Shown piece by piece: positions 35,068 through 43,189 of a stretch of DNA of 64,000 nucleotides. Under the pieces are notes generated by a model that saw only the letters and a list, made by a program, of their open reading frames with translations, was not told where the DNA came from and searched no databases. The translations under genes and the position numbers were made by a program. Position 1 is the stretch's first letter; every line of letters begins with the position of its first letter. Source of the DNA: Vibrio algicola (GTDB lineage: Bacteria > Pseudomonadota > Gammaproteobacteria > Enterobacterales > Vibrionaceae); assembly GCF_009601765.2 (NCBI RefSeq), contig NZ_CP045700.1, positions 310,001-374,000 of the forward strand, written 5' to 3'.

Positions 35068-35290
35068 TTTGAAGCCGCAGCGTTGTTGGCTGCGCTCACT
35101 CACCCTAATCACCTAGACGTGGGCTTTCGTTTATAAAAGAAAGCTCATAGGGCTTCGTTCCCTTGCCGCCTTGCTGTAACGCCAATTACTTTGACTGGTC
35201 ACCTGCGCATTTGACTGGATGTATGCTGAAGCTACAGCTTCGTTGGCTACGTTCGTTCACCCCAATCATTTAGGCGAGTTTTTGGTTAAA
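35068..35290. repeat. Vibrio-type dispersed intergenic repeat, two partial copies
   Basis: Two adjacent stretches share the pattern GAAGCTGCAGC-TTG-TTGGCTGCG...TCACCC-AATCA-TTAG with related segments at about 37696-37785 and 61734-61870. The unit starts near 'TTTGAAGCCGCAGC' (35069) and again near 'GAAGCTACAGCTTC' (35229). No protein is encoded. Such palindromic intergenic repeats are common in vibrios. Confidence 0.6.
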
Positions 35291-35340
35291 CGCCTTTTTG
35301 TAATGATCAATATTGTAAAATAGTGAGTAATATCTATGTA

Positions 35341-35378
35341 AAAGAGCCATATCGACCCGTGCGATGGGCTCTTTTTTG
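35341..35378. terminator. Bidirectional terminator after the LysR gene
   Basis: AAAGAGCC(C)AT-type arms (AAAGAGCCATATCG / GCGATGGGCTCTTTTTT) form a hairpin with T-run on the plus strand and A-run giving U on the minus strand. It ends the leftward LysR gene. Confidence 0.75.
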
Positions 35379-35403
35379 TCTATAAATCAGCAATTTTATT
35401 TGA

Positions 35404-36360
35404 TTAATTAATCGCTTTTTCGACACTTTGACAGATGGTTTCACGCATCCATTGGTGGCCTTTATCTTGGTTATTGCGCTCATGCCATAATAAGACATAG
35501 GCCATTGGCAAAAATTCAAAAGGCAGAACCAGTTGGGTGAGTGGGTAGAGGTTTAAAGCGTGACTGGCAAAACTTGAGGGTAGAGTGAAAATTAAATCAG
35601 TATGGGCGCAGACACTGGCGGCGCTATAAAAATCGGGTACTGTGGCGCTAATATTGCGATGATGACCTTGATCAGCCAAATGATAATCGAGTGCCCACCA
35701 TTCCTTTCCCTCACAGCGAACTTGCACATGTGTCATGGTTAAATAGCGAGTGAGTGTCCAATCTTGTTGTGCTATTTCCTGCAAAATAGGGTGGTCGTTA
35801 CGCACTAAACAGACTTGTTTATCTTCATATAAAGTATGTTGTACTAAGCCTTCGGGTAATTTATTGCTGTCTAATCCTGATTGAGGGTGGAGATCTCGCC
35901 CTGCAATACCAAAGTCAATTTGCCCTTGTTGTAGATCGTGGAAAGATTGTCCGGTCCATAAATAGAAATCGAGTTTAATGCTCGGCGCTTGTTGCAACAG
36001 TGAGCCAATAAACGAAGGAATGAGCGTTTCATAAGCGCTTTCGACCATCGAAAAAGTAAATTTACGTTGGCTGGTGGCGGGATCAAAAATAGGTGGCAAA
36101 GTCAGTTGATATAAATCTTGCAACGTATTGGGTAATAATTTGGCTAACACGAGGGCGTGCGATGTTGGTCTTAATCCATGTGAGGTACGCTGAAACAAAG
36201 GATCATCGAGTGTTTCCCGCAGGCGATTCAAACTTTTGCTTAATGTCGATTGGCTGAAGTTTAAACGATGCGCGGCGCGGGTGACGCTTTGTTCTTCAAT
36301 CAAAACTTGTAAGATCACCAATAAATTGAGATCGATGCGGGATAGTTTGTCTAAATTCAC
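35404..36360 (-). CDS. LysR-family transcriptional regulator
   Basis: 318 residues from the GTG at 36360, which has AAGGA 7 nt upstream; a longer frame from TTG 36393 is less likely. The winged HTH (about 5-65) reads 'DLNLLVILQVLIEEQSVTRAAHRLNFSQSTLSKSLNRLRETLDDPLFQRTSHGLRPTSHA', followed by a LysR effector-binding domain. It resembles the LeuO/YbeF subgroup. It is divergent from a Bcr-type efflux gene with 117 bp between, so it probably regulates that gene. Confidence 0.85.
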   Translation of the reverse strand: MNLDKLSRIDLNLLVILQVLIEEQSVTRAAHRLNFSQSTLSKSLNRLRETLDDPLFQRTSHGLRPTSHALVLAKLLPNTLQDLYQLTLPPIFDPATSQRKFTFSMVESAYETLIPSFIGSLLQQAPSIKLDFYLWTGQSFHDLQQGQIDFGIAGRDLHPQSGLDSNKLPEGLVQHTLYEDKQVCLVRNDHPILQEIAQQDWTLTRYLTMTHVQVRCEGKEWWALDYHLADQGHHRNISATVPDFYSAASVCAHTDLIFTLPSSFASHALNLYPLTQLVLPFEFLPMAYVLLWHERNNQDKGHQWMRETICQSVEKAIN

Positions 36361-36477
36361 CTGATATTCCTTAATGGAAATTAACTGGCGCAATTATATC
36401 ATTTCTATTCATATCATCTAGCCATTACAATGCCCACCCAGATCACACTTCTTTTTTATTTATCGTTCGAGAGCCGT

Positions 36478-37683
36478 ATGAAACGAAATTTATTACCCAT
36501 TTTAATGTCGATGGTGCTACTAAGCCCGTTGGCGATTGATATCTATTTGCCATCATTACCGACGATGGCGCAAGACTTTGCCGTGTCGAACAGCCAAGTA
36601 CAATCCACTTTAATTCTATTCTTATTTGCGATGGGTGTTGGGCAAATTATTATTGGCCCGTTGGCAGATCGCTTTGGTCGCCGTCCGATCGCGCTATTTG
36701 GAGTGTGCTTATACATTTTAAGCAGTTTGTTGGCGGTGGTATCAAAAGAGTTTCAACTATTGCAATTGGCGCGTGTATTACAAGGTTTAGCCGCCTGTTC
36801 TACCTCGATTGTGGTGTTTAGTGCGGTGCGAGATTGTTATTCAGTTAAAGATGGCGCAAAAATTTACAGCTATTTAAATGGCGCTATTTGCGTGATCCCA
36901 GCATTAGCTCCAACACTCGGCGGCGTATTAGCGCTGCATTTCGGTTGGCGTTCCACTTTTGCTTTTATGATGTTGTACGGTTTGATCATGTTGGTGGTGG
37001 TGCTGTGGAAGTTTCCTGAAACCCGTCCGGCGAATACCATTACCGATGGTGCGCTGTATCGTTGGGCGCGTTACAAACCTGTTCTCACTGAACGCCATTT
37101 CTTGTTTTATGCGATTTGTTGCATGACAGGAATGGGGGCGATCTTAACTTATGTTTCGTATGCACCAGTATGGCTAATTGGTAAATTAGGCGTATCGGAA
37201 TTGGCCTTTAGTGGTTTATTTGGTGTTAATGCGATCGTTAATATCGCCGCCTGTTTTGGCGCGCCTTGGTTAATTAAAAAACTGGGCAACCGTCCAACGG
37301 TTATTTTTGCGCTAGCTTTATTGGTTGTCTCGGCGGTATTGCAATTTTTAGTGCAAGAAATTGGACCGCAAGCCGGAATGGCCGCCGCGATTGGCTTTAT
37401 GTTACCAATGGGCTTGCTGTGCATTGGTTTCGCGTTATTACTAGGCCCTGCCACCAGTATGGCGCTTTCTGCCTTTGGCGAACGAGCCGGAACCGCAGCG
37501 GCAATGTTAGGCTTTATTCAAATGAGTGGGGCATCGTTATTAGCCGGTTTAATTCAACAAACCTCGCTTACTGCGCCATTTGCGGTGATCACCGTGATGG
37601 GCGGTGGGGCGATTATATTGTTGGCGGTGATGTCGATGAAGCGGATGAATGCCTGGCATGTTGAGCAAGTTGTTCACGATTAA
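36478..37683 (+). CDS. Bcr/CflA-family multidrug efflux MFS transporter
   Basis: 401 residues from the ATG at 36478 ('MKRNLLPILMSMVLLSPLAIDIYLPSLPTMA'). Twelve membrane segments; the MFS loop motif is 'GPLADRFGRRPIALFG' and the Bcr/CflA signature 'RVLQGLAACSTSIVV'. It is a proton-driven drug/H+ antiporter type transporter of the inner membrane. The frame from 36430 adds 16 atypical residues. A dispersed repeat and terminator follow. Confidence 0.88.
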   Translation: MKRNLLPILMSMVLLSPLAIDIYLPSLPTMAQDFAVSNSQVQSTLILFLFAMGVGQIIIGPLADRFGRRPIALFGVCLYILSSLLAVVSKEFQLLQLARVLQGLAACSTSIVVFSAVRDCYSVKDGAKIYSYLNGAICVIPALAPTLGGVLALHFGWRSTFAFMMLYGLIMLVVVLWKFPETRPANTITDGALYRWARYKPVLTERHFLFYAICCMTGMGAILTYVSYAPVWLIGKLGVSELAFSGLFGVNAIVNIAACFGAPWLIKKLGNRPTVIFALALLVVSAVLQFLVQEIGPQAGMAAAIGFMLPMGLLCIGFALLLGPATSMALSAFGERAGTAAAMLGFIQMSGASLLAGLIQQTSLTAPFAVITVMGGGAIILLAVMSMKRMNAWHVEQVVHD

Positions 37684-37695
37684 ATACCCTGCTTA

Positions 37696-37785
37696 CTTAA
37701 AGCTGAAACTTCAATTAATTTGGGTATACATTGTATTACTTAAAGCTGCAGTATTGTTGATTACACTTGCTATCATTTAACCCAA
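37696..37785. repeat. Dispersed intergenic repeat copy
   Basis: Two short related arms 'ACTTAAAGCTG' and 'TTACTTAAAGCTGCAG' lie around 'GGGTATAC', matching the TTACTTGAAGCTGCAG motif seen at 35069-35290 and 61734-61870. No coding sequence. Confidence 0.5.
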
Positions 37786-37786
37786 T

Positions 37787-37823
37787 AAAAAAGAGTGAGC
37801 CATTAACGGGCTCACTCTTTTTT
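37787..37823. terminator. Bidirectional terminator
   Basis: AAAAAGAGTGAGCC and GGGCTCACTCTTTTT form a perfect 13-bp stem with a 6-base loop, between the MFS gene and the leftward permease; both strands have a U-run. Confidence 0.88.
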
Positions 37824-37848
37824 TAGTTGCTGAATCTAATGGATTGAA

Positions 37849-39180
37849 TTAGATGAAAGCAAGGAATGGAGAGATACATAACAATACACCAGTGGCAATA
37901 ATAAGGTTAGTTGCCGTGCCTTTGTATTGGTGTAATGACGGTACTTTGTGCACTAGGTAAGCTGGAATTAAGCAGCCAACCAAGCCAAAGATAGGGCTAC
38001 AGATTGAAGTGAACGATAGGATTGGTGCATTCAACGCGATAGCACCCCAAGCGATCAGGATAGTGAATAGCACCACACCCTTATCAATCAAGTTTTTGTT
38101 AATGTTCTCTTCTTTGTATTTACGCTTTAAGAAGTTAAGCGCAATACCGTTACAAGCTTCACGGAAGGCTAAGAAAACACCAAAGAATGAAGTAACAACA
38201 GCAAAGATATTAATAACGATACCTGCAACCGTTACCCAGCTACCAGGGTAGTACTTAGCAATAATCGCAAGCGCAGAGATATTTTGTGCCATCGCAATAT
38301 TGGCTTGTTCTTGGCTAATCGCGAAAGTGAACGATACTGCAAAGAAGAAGACAACAAAGAAGAGAATCAAGAAAGCAATCGTCATAGCGCGAGTGGCTTT
38401 ATGACGTGCAACTTCAATGTTTTTCTCATGGGCGCGGTATGAAATGACCATCGGGCTTAATGATTGAATAAACAGGATGGAAGTTAATGTAAATGGTAGG
38501 GTAATGATGGCATTTTTCAGCATCGGTAAGAAAGTACCCATGGCTGGAACGTTATTCATATCCCATTCAGACATCAGTAATACACCCATCACCGCAACTA
38601 AGACAAGCACGGTTGTTGCCATTACACCAGATAATTTAAAGAGTAGTTTTTCACCTTTACTGGCAATGAAAGCTAAAACACAAATTAGACCTAAGCCATA
38701 AAATACGTTTTCATTTAAATGACCTTGCGTGACACCAAATGAATGTAAGTAAGAGGCACTGTCATTGGTAACGGCTAATGAGTAAACCAATACCCAGATA
38801 ACCAACATTAGGAAGTAAAGCACGCCTAATGCCATGCCCCAGTTTTTACCTAGGTAACCGGTGATAACGCCTGGGTAATCAGTACATTCTTTGGATTCCG
38901 CTAGCGTATTAATGAACAATTTTTGGAACAAGTACATTGCAGGATAGCCAATTATAGAGGAAAGTAAGAATACCCATAACCCCATAATACCTACTTGGAC
39001 GGGTAGAAAAACAATCCCCGCACCAATTGCCATTCCGATGCTCATTACGATCCAACCGATATCAACACTGTCGAATTTGGTGGCTTGTTTCCATTCGGTT
39101 TCAGTCATGCCCGCTTTGATGTGGCGAGGCTGCTTTACGCTGCTTTTTGTTTGAGAATCTACTGCTGTATTTGTAGTCAT
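37849..39180 (-). CDS. cyuP: HAAAP-family amino acid permease (CyuP/YhaO-like, serine/cysteine)
   Basis: 443 residues with eleven or so membrane segments. The sequence follows E. coli YhaO (CyuP/DlsT), also 443 residues, very closely: 'GWIVMSIGMAIGAGIVFLPVQVGIMGLWVFLLSSIIGYPAMYLFQKLFINTLAES' and 'LNAPILSFTSICSPIFGLVGCLIPAYLV'. It imports serine or cysteine with protons into the cytosol. It has a CRP-like site and a perfect palindrome upstream and is divergent from a YheO-type regulator. No yhaM-like desulfidase gene is adjacent, unlike in E. coli. Confidence 0.8.
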   Translation of the reverse strand: MTTNTAVDSQTKSSVKQPRHIKAGMTETEWKQATKFDSVDIGWIVMSIGMAIGAGIVFLPVQVGIMGLWVFLLSSIIGYPAMYLFQKLFINTLAESKECTDYPGVITGYLGKNWGMALGVLYFLMLVIWVLVYSLAVTNDSASYLHSFGVTQGHLNENVFYGLGLICVLAFIASKGEKLLFKLSGVMATTVLVLVAVMGVLLMSEWDMNNVPAMGTFLPMLKNAIITLPFTLTSILFIQSLSPMVISYRAHEKNIEVARHKATRAMTIAFLILFFVVFFFAVSFTFAISQEQANIAMAQNISALAIIAKYYPGSWVTVAGIVINIFAVVTSFFGVFLAFREACNGIALNFLKRKYKEENINKNLIDKGVVLFTILIAWGAIALNAPILSFTSICSPIFGLVGCLIPAYLVHKVPSLHQYKGTATNLIIATGVLLCISPFLAFI

Positions 39181-39204
39181 AATGTTGATCTCGTTATTGT
39201 GTAT

Positions 39205-39224
39205 TTCTCAAATATATTTGAGAA
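39205..39224. promoter_or_regulatory. Perfect 20-bp palindrome, candidate operator
   Basis: TTCTCAAATATATTTGAGAA is a perfect dyad 25-44 bp before the permease ATG (39180). It has the size of a regulator operator and lies in the expected promoter/leader region. The YheO-type regulator encoded opposite is the obvious candidate binder, though this is inferred. Confidence 0.6.
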
Positions 39225-39297
39225 GGATGTAAGCAAACAATAAAAACCGTATTTATTCAGTGGTAATTGAGAGCTCGAGCATAAAGTGAGCATAGTT

Positions 39298-39313
39298 TGT
39301 GAAGTAGATCACC
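39298..39313. promoter_or_regulatory. CRP-like binding site
   Basis: TGTGA-AGTAGA-TCACC matches the CRP consensus TGTGA-N6-TCACA at 9 of 10 conserved positions. It lies about 118 bp upstream of the permease start and is symmetric, so it could serve either divergent gene. Confidence 0.55.
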
Positions 39314-39544
39314 TCTATCTAGTAACCAAATATTACCAATTGCAAAATTTTCAGATTAATTTGAATTTTTAGATTAAATGTTCGTCAGGAATGAAAATAT
39401 AAACTCCAATTTTTTTGATTATTTTAATAAAGATTAGTGAAAAGTGTGATCACTCTCTTTGTTGTTGCTAATCAAGCTAAGGCAGAATCAACGCAATAGC
39501 TTACTTTTAGCTTGAACGTGCGGAAAAGACGTTAAGGATGCACA

Positions 39545-40201
39545 GTGGAACTCAGAAAATTAACCCAAGCAGATCATGATATTTTGCATGCGATGGAAAA
39601 CGTGGTGGATGGGATCGCGAAAATGTACGGACAACACACCGAAGTGGTGCTGCACAGTTTAGATTCTCAATCCCCGTCAGTAGTGAAAATCGCTAACGGT
39701 CATATCACCAGCCGCAGTTCGGGCGCGCCGATCACCAATTTGGCTTTTTTGAAACTCAAAGAAGGTCGCGATGTTTCCGATTCTTACTTTAGTAAAACCA
39801 GCGAAGGTAAAACGCTGCGATCAATTACTACGATTGTGAGAAATCGAACCGGTGAAGCGATTGGTCTGTTGTGCATCAATTCTGATATGGATGTGCCAAT
39901 GCATGCGTTTATTCAAACCTTACTGCCAACCGATCAGACCGTCAGCTTTACCGATAGCGCATCTCCGGAAACTTTTGCGCAGAATATTGATGAGACCATC
40001 GTCAGTACCATTGATACAGTAAAACAAGAGATATGGTCTAACCCAACCGTTTCGCCATCAAAGCGTAATCGTGAAGTGGTGACGCGTTTATCTGAATTAG
40101 GCATTTTCAAATACCAAGACAGCAAGCAAACCGCCGCCGAGGTTTTAGAAATTTCACGCGATACGGTTTATCTTTATTTGAGAGAGCTTGAGCATAAGTA
40201 G
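39545..40201 (+). CDS. YheO-like PAS/HTH transcriptional regulator
   Basis: 218 residues beginning at GTG with AAGGA upstream. The N-terminal YheO-type PAS domain (about 15-125) has 'MYGQHTEVVLHSLDSQSPSVVKIANGHITSRSSGAPITNLA' and 'LRSITTIVRNRTGEAIGLLCINSDMD'. The C-terminal HTH_22 domain has 'VVTRLSELGIFKYQDSKQTAAEVLEISRDTVYLYLREL'. Relatives such as DauR control amino-acid use, which fits the divergent amino-acid permease. The effector is unknown. Confidence 0.82.
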   Translation: MELRKLTQADHDILHAMENVVDGIAKMYGQHTEVVLHSLDSQSPSVVKIANGHITSRSSGAPITNLAFLKLKEGRDVSDSYFSKTSEGKTLRSITTIVRNRTGEAIGLLCINSDMDVPMHAFIQTLLPTDQTVSFTDSASPETFAQNIDETIVSTIDTVKQEIWSNPTVSPSKRNREVVTRLSELGIFKYQDSKQTAAEVLEISRDTVYLYLRELEHK

Positions 40202-40268
40202 CTTGAGTATAAGCAGACAGCTACGATAACGGATTGAGCCAAATAGCCCTTAAATAAAAGAGGGTCAC

Positions 40269-40535
40269 ATGTCGAGTTGGTATCAAAAGAATTTAGGTGA
40301 AGCTTTAATGGCGATCCCAGAATTTGAAGCACTGAAAACTCAAGTGGCTAAATTAAAAGCTGAGCACAGTGGCGCGGTGGTCGATCTTTATTATCGACAC
40401 CAGTCGAATGGTCAACTTCATTGTGATTTGATGGTTTATTTATATTCAGATAATAAAAGGATCATGAACGAGATCCAGGCCAAAGTGTGTGCTAAACCAA
40501 GCCAATCTGGTTTGTCTCGGCTCGATTCAGATTGA
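40269..40535 (+). CDS. Small cytosolic protein, unknown function
   Basis: 88 residues, no signal or membrane segment, mixed alpha/beta ('VVDLYYRHQSNGQLHCDLMVYLYSDNKRIMNEIQAKV'). GAGGGT lies upstream of the ATG. It follows the regulator by 67 bp. Family not recognised. Confidence 0.55.
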   Translation: MSSWYQKNLGEALMAIPEFEALKTQVAKLKAEHSGAVVDLYYRHQSNGQLHCDLMVYLYSDNKRIMNEIQAKVCAKPSQSGLSRLDSD

Positions 40536-40591
40536 GAAAAAAAGCAATTTAGCGTACATTCAACGGCAAGATTAATCACAGAGAAATTCCC

Positions 40592-40879
40592 ATGATCACG
40601 TTACAAACTGGGCTGTTATATTGCTTTATTATGAGCCTTGTGACCTTCATCGTTTACTGGAAAGATAAACGCGCGGCCCGTAAAGATTTATGGCGCACTC
40701 CCGAAAAAACCTTACATATTTTGGCCTTTGCTGGTGGTTGGCCTGGCGCCTTGATTGCACAGAAAGTGTTTCGCCATAAAACCCGTAAATTGAGTTTTCA
40801 AATTATTTTTTGGTTGATGGTTATCCTAAATTGCATCGGCACACTGTGGATACAAAACCCGAATTTTTATCTTAACTAG
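40592..40879 (+). CDS. DUF1294 inner-membrane protein
   Basis: 95 residues with three membrane segments (about 6-22, 43-58, 68-86) and the DUF1294 signature 'YWKDKRAARKDLWRTPEKTLHILAFAGGWPGALIAQKVFRHKTRKLSFQIIFW'. In many proteins this domain is fused to a cold-shock domain; here it stands alone. Function unknown. Confidence 0.85.
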   Translation: MITLQTGLLYCFIMSLVTFIVYWKDKRAARKDLWRTPEKTLHILAFAGGWPGALIAQKVFRHKTRKLSFQIIFWLMVILNCIGTLWIQNPNFYLN

Positions 40880-41066
40880 ATTGATGCCTTTGGATACCTT
40901 ATTGTTGATGCGATGATTTTGGAGGAGCTCAGGTTTTTCTCTCGCTGTTAATAACGACGGAGATTTGCTATTATTTGATGGTTATTTCGACACCTATGAG
41001 CGTGCTCAATCATCCAGACTGGTGCTCTCTAGGTGATGGACCACAAATAAATGGGGCTCCACTTCT

Positions 41067-41648
41067 ATGAATATTAATCAATCGAGCGATAATCTAAGCA
41101 CCACTCAATTAGCCAATCAAGCATTTGATATTAAGCTTACCGATGCTCATATCTCTAAAATTCCCGATCAGGTATGGCCTCAAATTGAGCAAATTCAAGA
41201 GCAGGCGTATCGTGATGATCTGGCCGAAAATATCGATATTCTTAAAATAAAGTCCGATGTTTCCCCTGAAACCTGCTTTGTCTGTATGGATGATGAAGAG
41301 CAAGTGCTTGGCTATGTTTTGGCTCATCCTTGGGAAAGCTCGGTTCCACCCTGTATTAATCAAGATATTTCTGAACGTGGTGAATTGGTATCACTGGAAG
41401 AGGCTTCAACTTTGTATCTGCATGATTTAGCCATTAGCCCTGATGCGCGTGGTGCGGGTATTGCTCAAGCATTGGTTGAAAACTTACTCAAGCATGCACA
41501 ACGATGGAATATAGATAAAATCTCTCTTGTTGCGGTACAGGGTATGGCAAGCTTTTGGGGTAACTACGGTTTTAACTCGGTTAAGTCAAACGCGACCGAC
41601 AGTTATGGCGATGATGCTCAAATGATGGTAATCCAACTGCCTCTTTGA
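41067..41648 (+). CDS. GNAT-family N-acetyltransferase
   Basis: 193 residues. The acetyl-CoA binding motif A is 'LYLHDLAISPDARGAGIAQALVENLLKHAQ', preceded by the beta strand 'VLGYVLAHPW'. 'WGNYGFN' near the C-terminus is the usual B-motif. The first 25 residues are polar and probably flexible. Substrate cannot be predicted. Confidence 0.85.
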   Translation: MNINQSSDNLSTTQLANQAFDIKLTDAHISKIPDQVWPQIEQIQEQAYRDDLAENIDILKIKSDVSPETCFVCMDDEEQVLGYVLAHPWESSVPPCINQDISERGELVSLEEASTLYLHDLAISPDARGAGIAQALVENLLKHAQRWNIDKISLVAVQGMASFWGNYGFNSVKSNATDSYGDDAQMMVIQLPL

Positions 41649-41773
41649 TCGCCCGCAGGTATTATAATCAAAGTAGATCCTCAATTCCTAGATCAATAAA
41701 TTTCTCTCATTCGATACCCTAAGTCTGGTATGTCAGCTTTGATTGGACAGGGTATAACACAAGGATAGATATC

Positions 41774-42616
41774 ATGAATTCAACTCACCCGATGGTGACT
41801 CCTACATGGCTTTTTGACCATTTCTCCGATGATAATGTGATCGTGCTTGATGCCACGACTATCGATGCGGTAGCAGGTGAAGCATTACAAGGAGCACGCC
41901 GATATCTACCTAACTCACAAGCATTTGATATTGAAAAAGTGTTTGTTGATTTAGATAATCCGCTACCCAATACTATGCCAAGCCCCGAAAAATTTACCCA
42001 ACAAGCTCAAACCTTGGGTATTAATCAAGACAGCATTGTGGTGATTTATGATGAGCGAGGCTTGTATTCCGCGCCACGTGCATGGTGGATGTTTCAATGT
42101 ATGGGGCATGCACAAGTTTATGTATTAAACGGCGGCGTCAATGCTTGGCAAGCAATGGGTTATCCTATTACCGATACGCACGGTGTCGATTTATTTGCCA
42201 AGGGTAATTTCATCGCGAAATATCAAGCCGAGAAAGTGTATAGCGCACAAGATGTTTTGGCTGTAATGGATAAGCCTAAAACCTTGATTGTTGATGTACG
42301 TGGCGAAGGGCGGTTTAATGGAACCATGCAAGAACCACGCGAAGGCATGCGCTCAGGACATATCCCATCTTCTATTAATTTGCCGTTTGGTAAAGTATTA
42401 GTTGGCCATCAGTATTTGCCATCTCAAGAGTTAACAGCCTTGCTTCGTGAATACCACTTTGATCAAGCTGACAAATTAATCTTTAGCTGTGGTTCTGGTT
42501 TAACCGCTTGTATTGTTCTGCTGGCTGCTTATAGTGCAGGCTATACCAATTTGGCACTGTATGATGGTTCATGGAGTGAATGGGGCGCCGATCACTCGCT
42601 ACCGATTTCACAGTAA
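41774..42616 (+). CDS. sseA: 3-Mercaptopyruvate/thiosulfate sulfurtransferase (SseA-like)
   Basis: 280 residues with two rhodanese domains. The inactive N-terminal domain spans about 8-135 and the active domain about 155-278, with the persulfide Cys in 'FSCGSGLTACIVLLA', a motif of mercaptopyruvate sulfurtransferases (CGSGxTA). The interdomain 'APRAWWMFQCMGHAQVYVLNGGVNAW' is typical. Transfers sulfur from 3-mercaptopyruvate to thiols or cyanide in the cytosol. GFA-family gene follows after 27 bp, perhaps co-transcribed. Confidence 0.9.
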   Translation: MNSTHPMVTPTWLFDHFSDDNVIVLDATTIDAVAGEALQGARRYLPNSQAFDIEKVFVDLDNPLPNTMPSPEKFTQQAQTLGINQDSIVVIYDERGLYSAPRAWWMFQCMGHAQVYVLNGGVNAWQAMGYPITDTHGVDLFAKGNFIAKYQAEKVYSAQDVLAVMDKPKTLIVDVRGEGRFNGTMQEPREGMRSGHIPSSINLPFGKVLVGHQYLPSQELTALLREYHFDQADKLIFSCGSGLTACIVLLAAYSAGYTNLALYDGSWSEWGADHSLPISQ

Positions 42617-42643
42617 CGGCATTGATTAACTGTAGGGAATATT

Positions 42644-43072
42644 ATGAATAATGAATCTGTTGATATTTATCCAGTAAAAGGGCAGTGCCAATGTGGGCAG
42701 GTCACTTTTAGCTTAAAAGCCGCGCCAAAAATGGTGATAGCGTGTCATTGCAAAGAATGCCAGAAGTTATCCACTAGTGCGTTTAGTATTACAACCATTG
42801 TCGAAGCAAGCAATATTGAAATCAACGGCGTATTACATGACAGTTCTCGCGTAGCCGATTCAGGCAGTGTGAATGTCGGAAAATTTTGTCCAGGTTGTGG
42901 CAATCGTATTTATCAGATCAATCCGGTAGCGCCTGAAATGATCAAATTTAAAGCCGCTGGTGGCTTAGACAATACCAGTATGATCATTCCAACCATGCAT
43001 GTTTGGACCCGTGAGAAACAAACTTGGTTTACGATTCCCGAAGGTGTGCAACAGTTCGAAAAACAACGTTAA
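42644..43072 (+). CDS. GFA-family zinc protein (CENP-V/GFA domain)
   Basis: 142 residues of the glutathione-dependent formaldehyde-activating (GFA/CENP-V) family. Zinc-binding cysteines are in 'GQCQCGQVTF', 'CHCKECQKLSTSAFS' and 'KFCPGCGNRIY'. The family name reflects one studied member; most have unknown substrates. It probably shares a transcript with sseA, hinting at thiol metabolism. Confidence 0.85.
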   Translation: MNNESVDIYPVKGQCQCGQVTFSLKAAPKMVIACHCKECQKLSTSAFSITTIVEASNIEINGVLHDSSRVADSGSVNVGKFCPGCGNRIYQINPVAPEMIKFKAAGGLDNTSMIIPTMHVWTREKQTWFTIPEGVQQFEKQR

Positions 43073-43189
43073 TCGCGCTTTATCTTTTGCACAGTCTGCT
43101 CATTACTTGCTTAATGGGCAATTTCCTCCAACACTAAAACCATCGACTCTTTTTAACTCAATTATTTGGGTATCAATAGGATCATTACG

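Noticed and set aside
36361..36393. Upstream TTG start for the LysR gene
   Set aside because: The GTG at 36360 has AAGGA at 7-nt spacing and fits the family start; the TTG has no ribosome-binding site.
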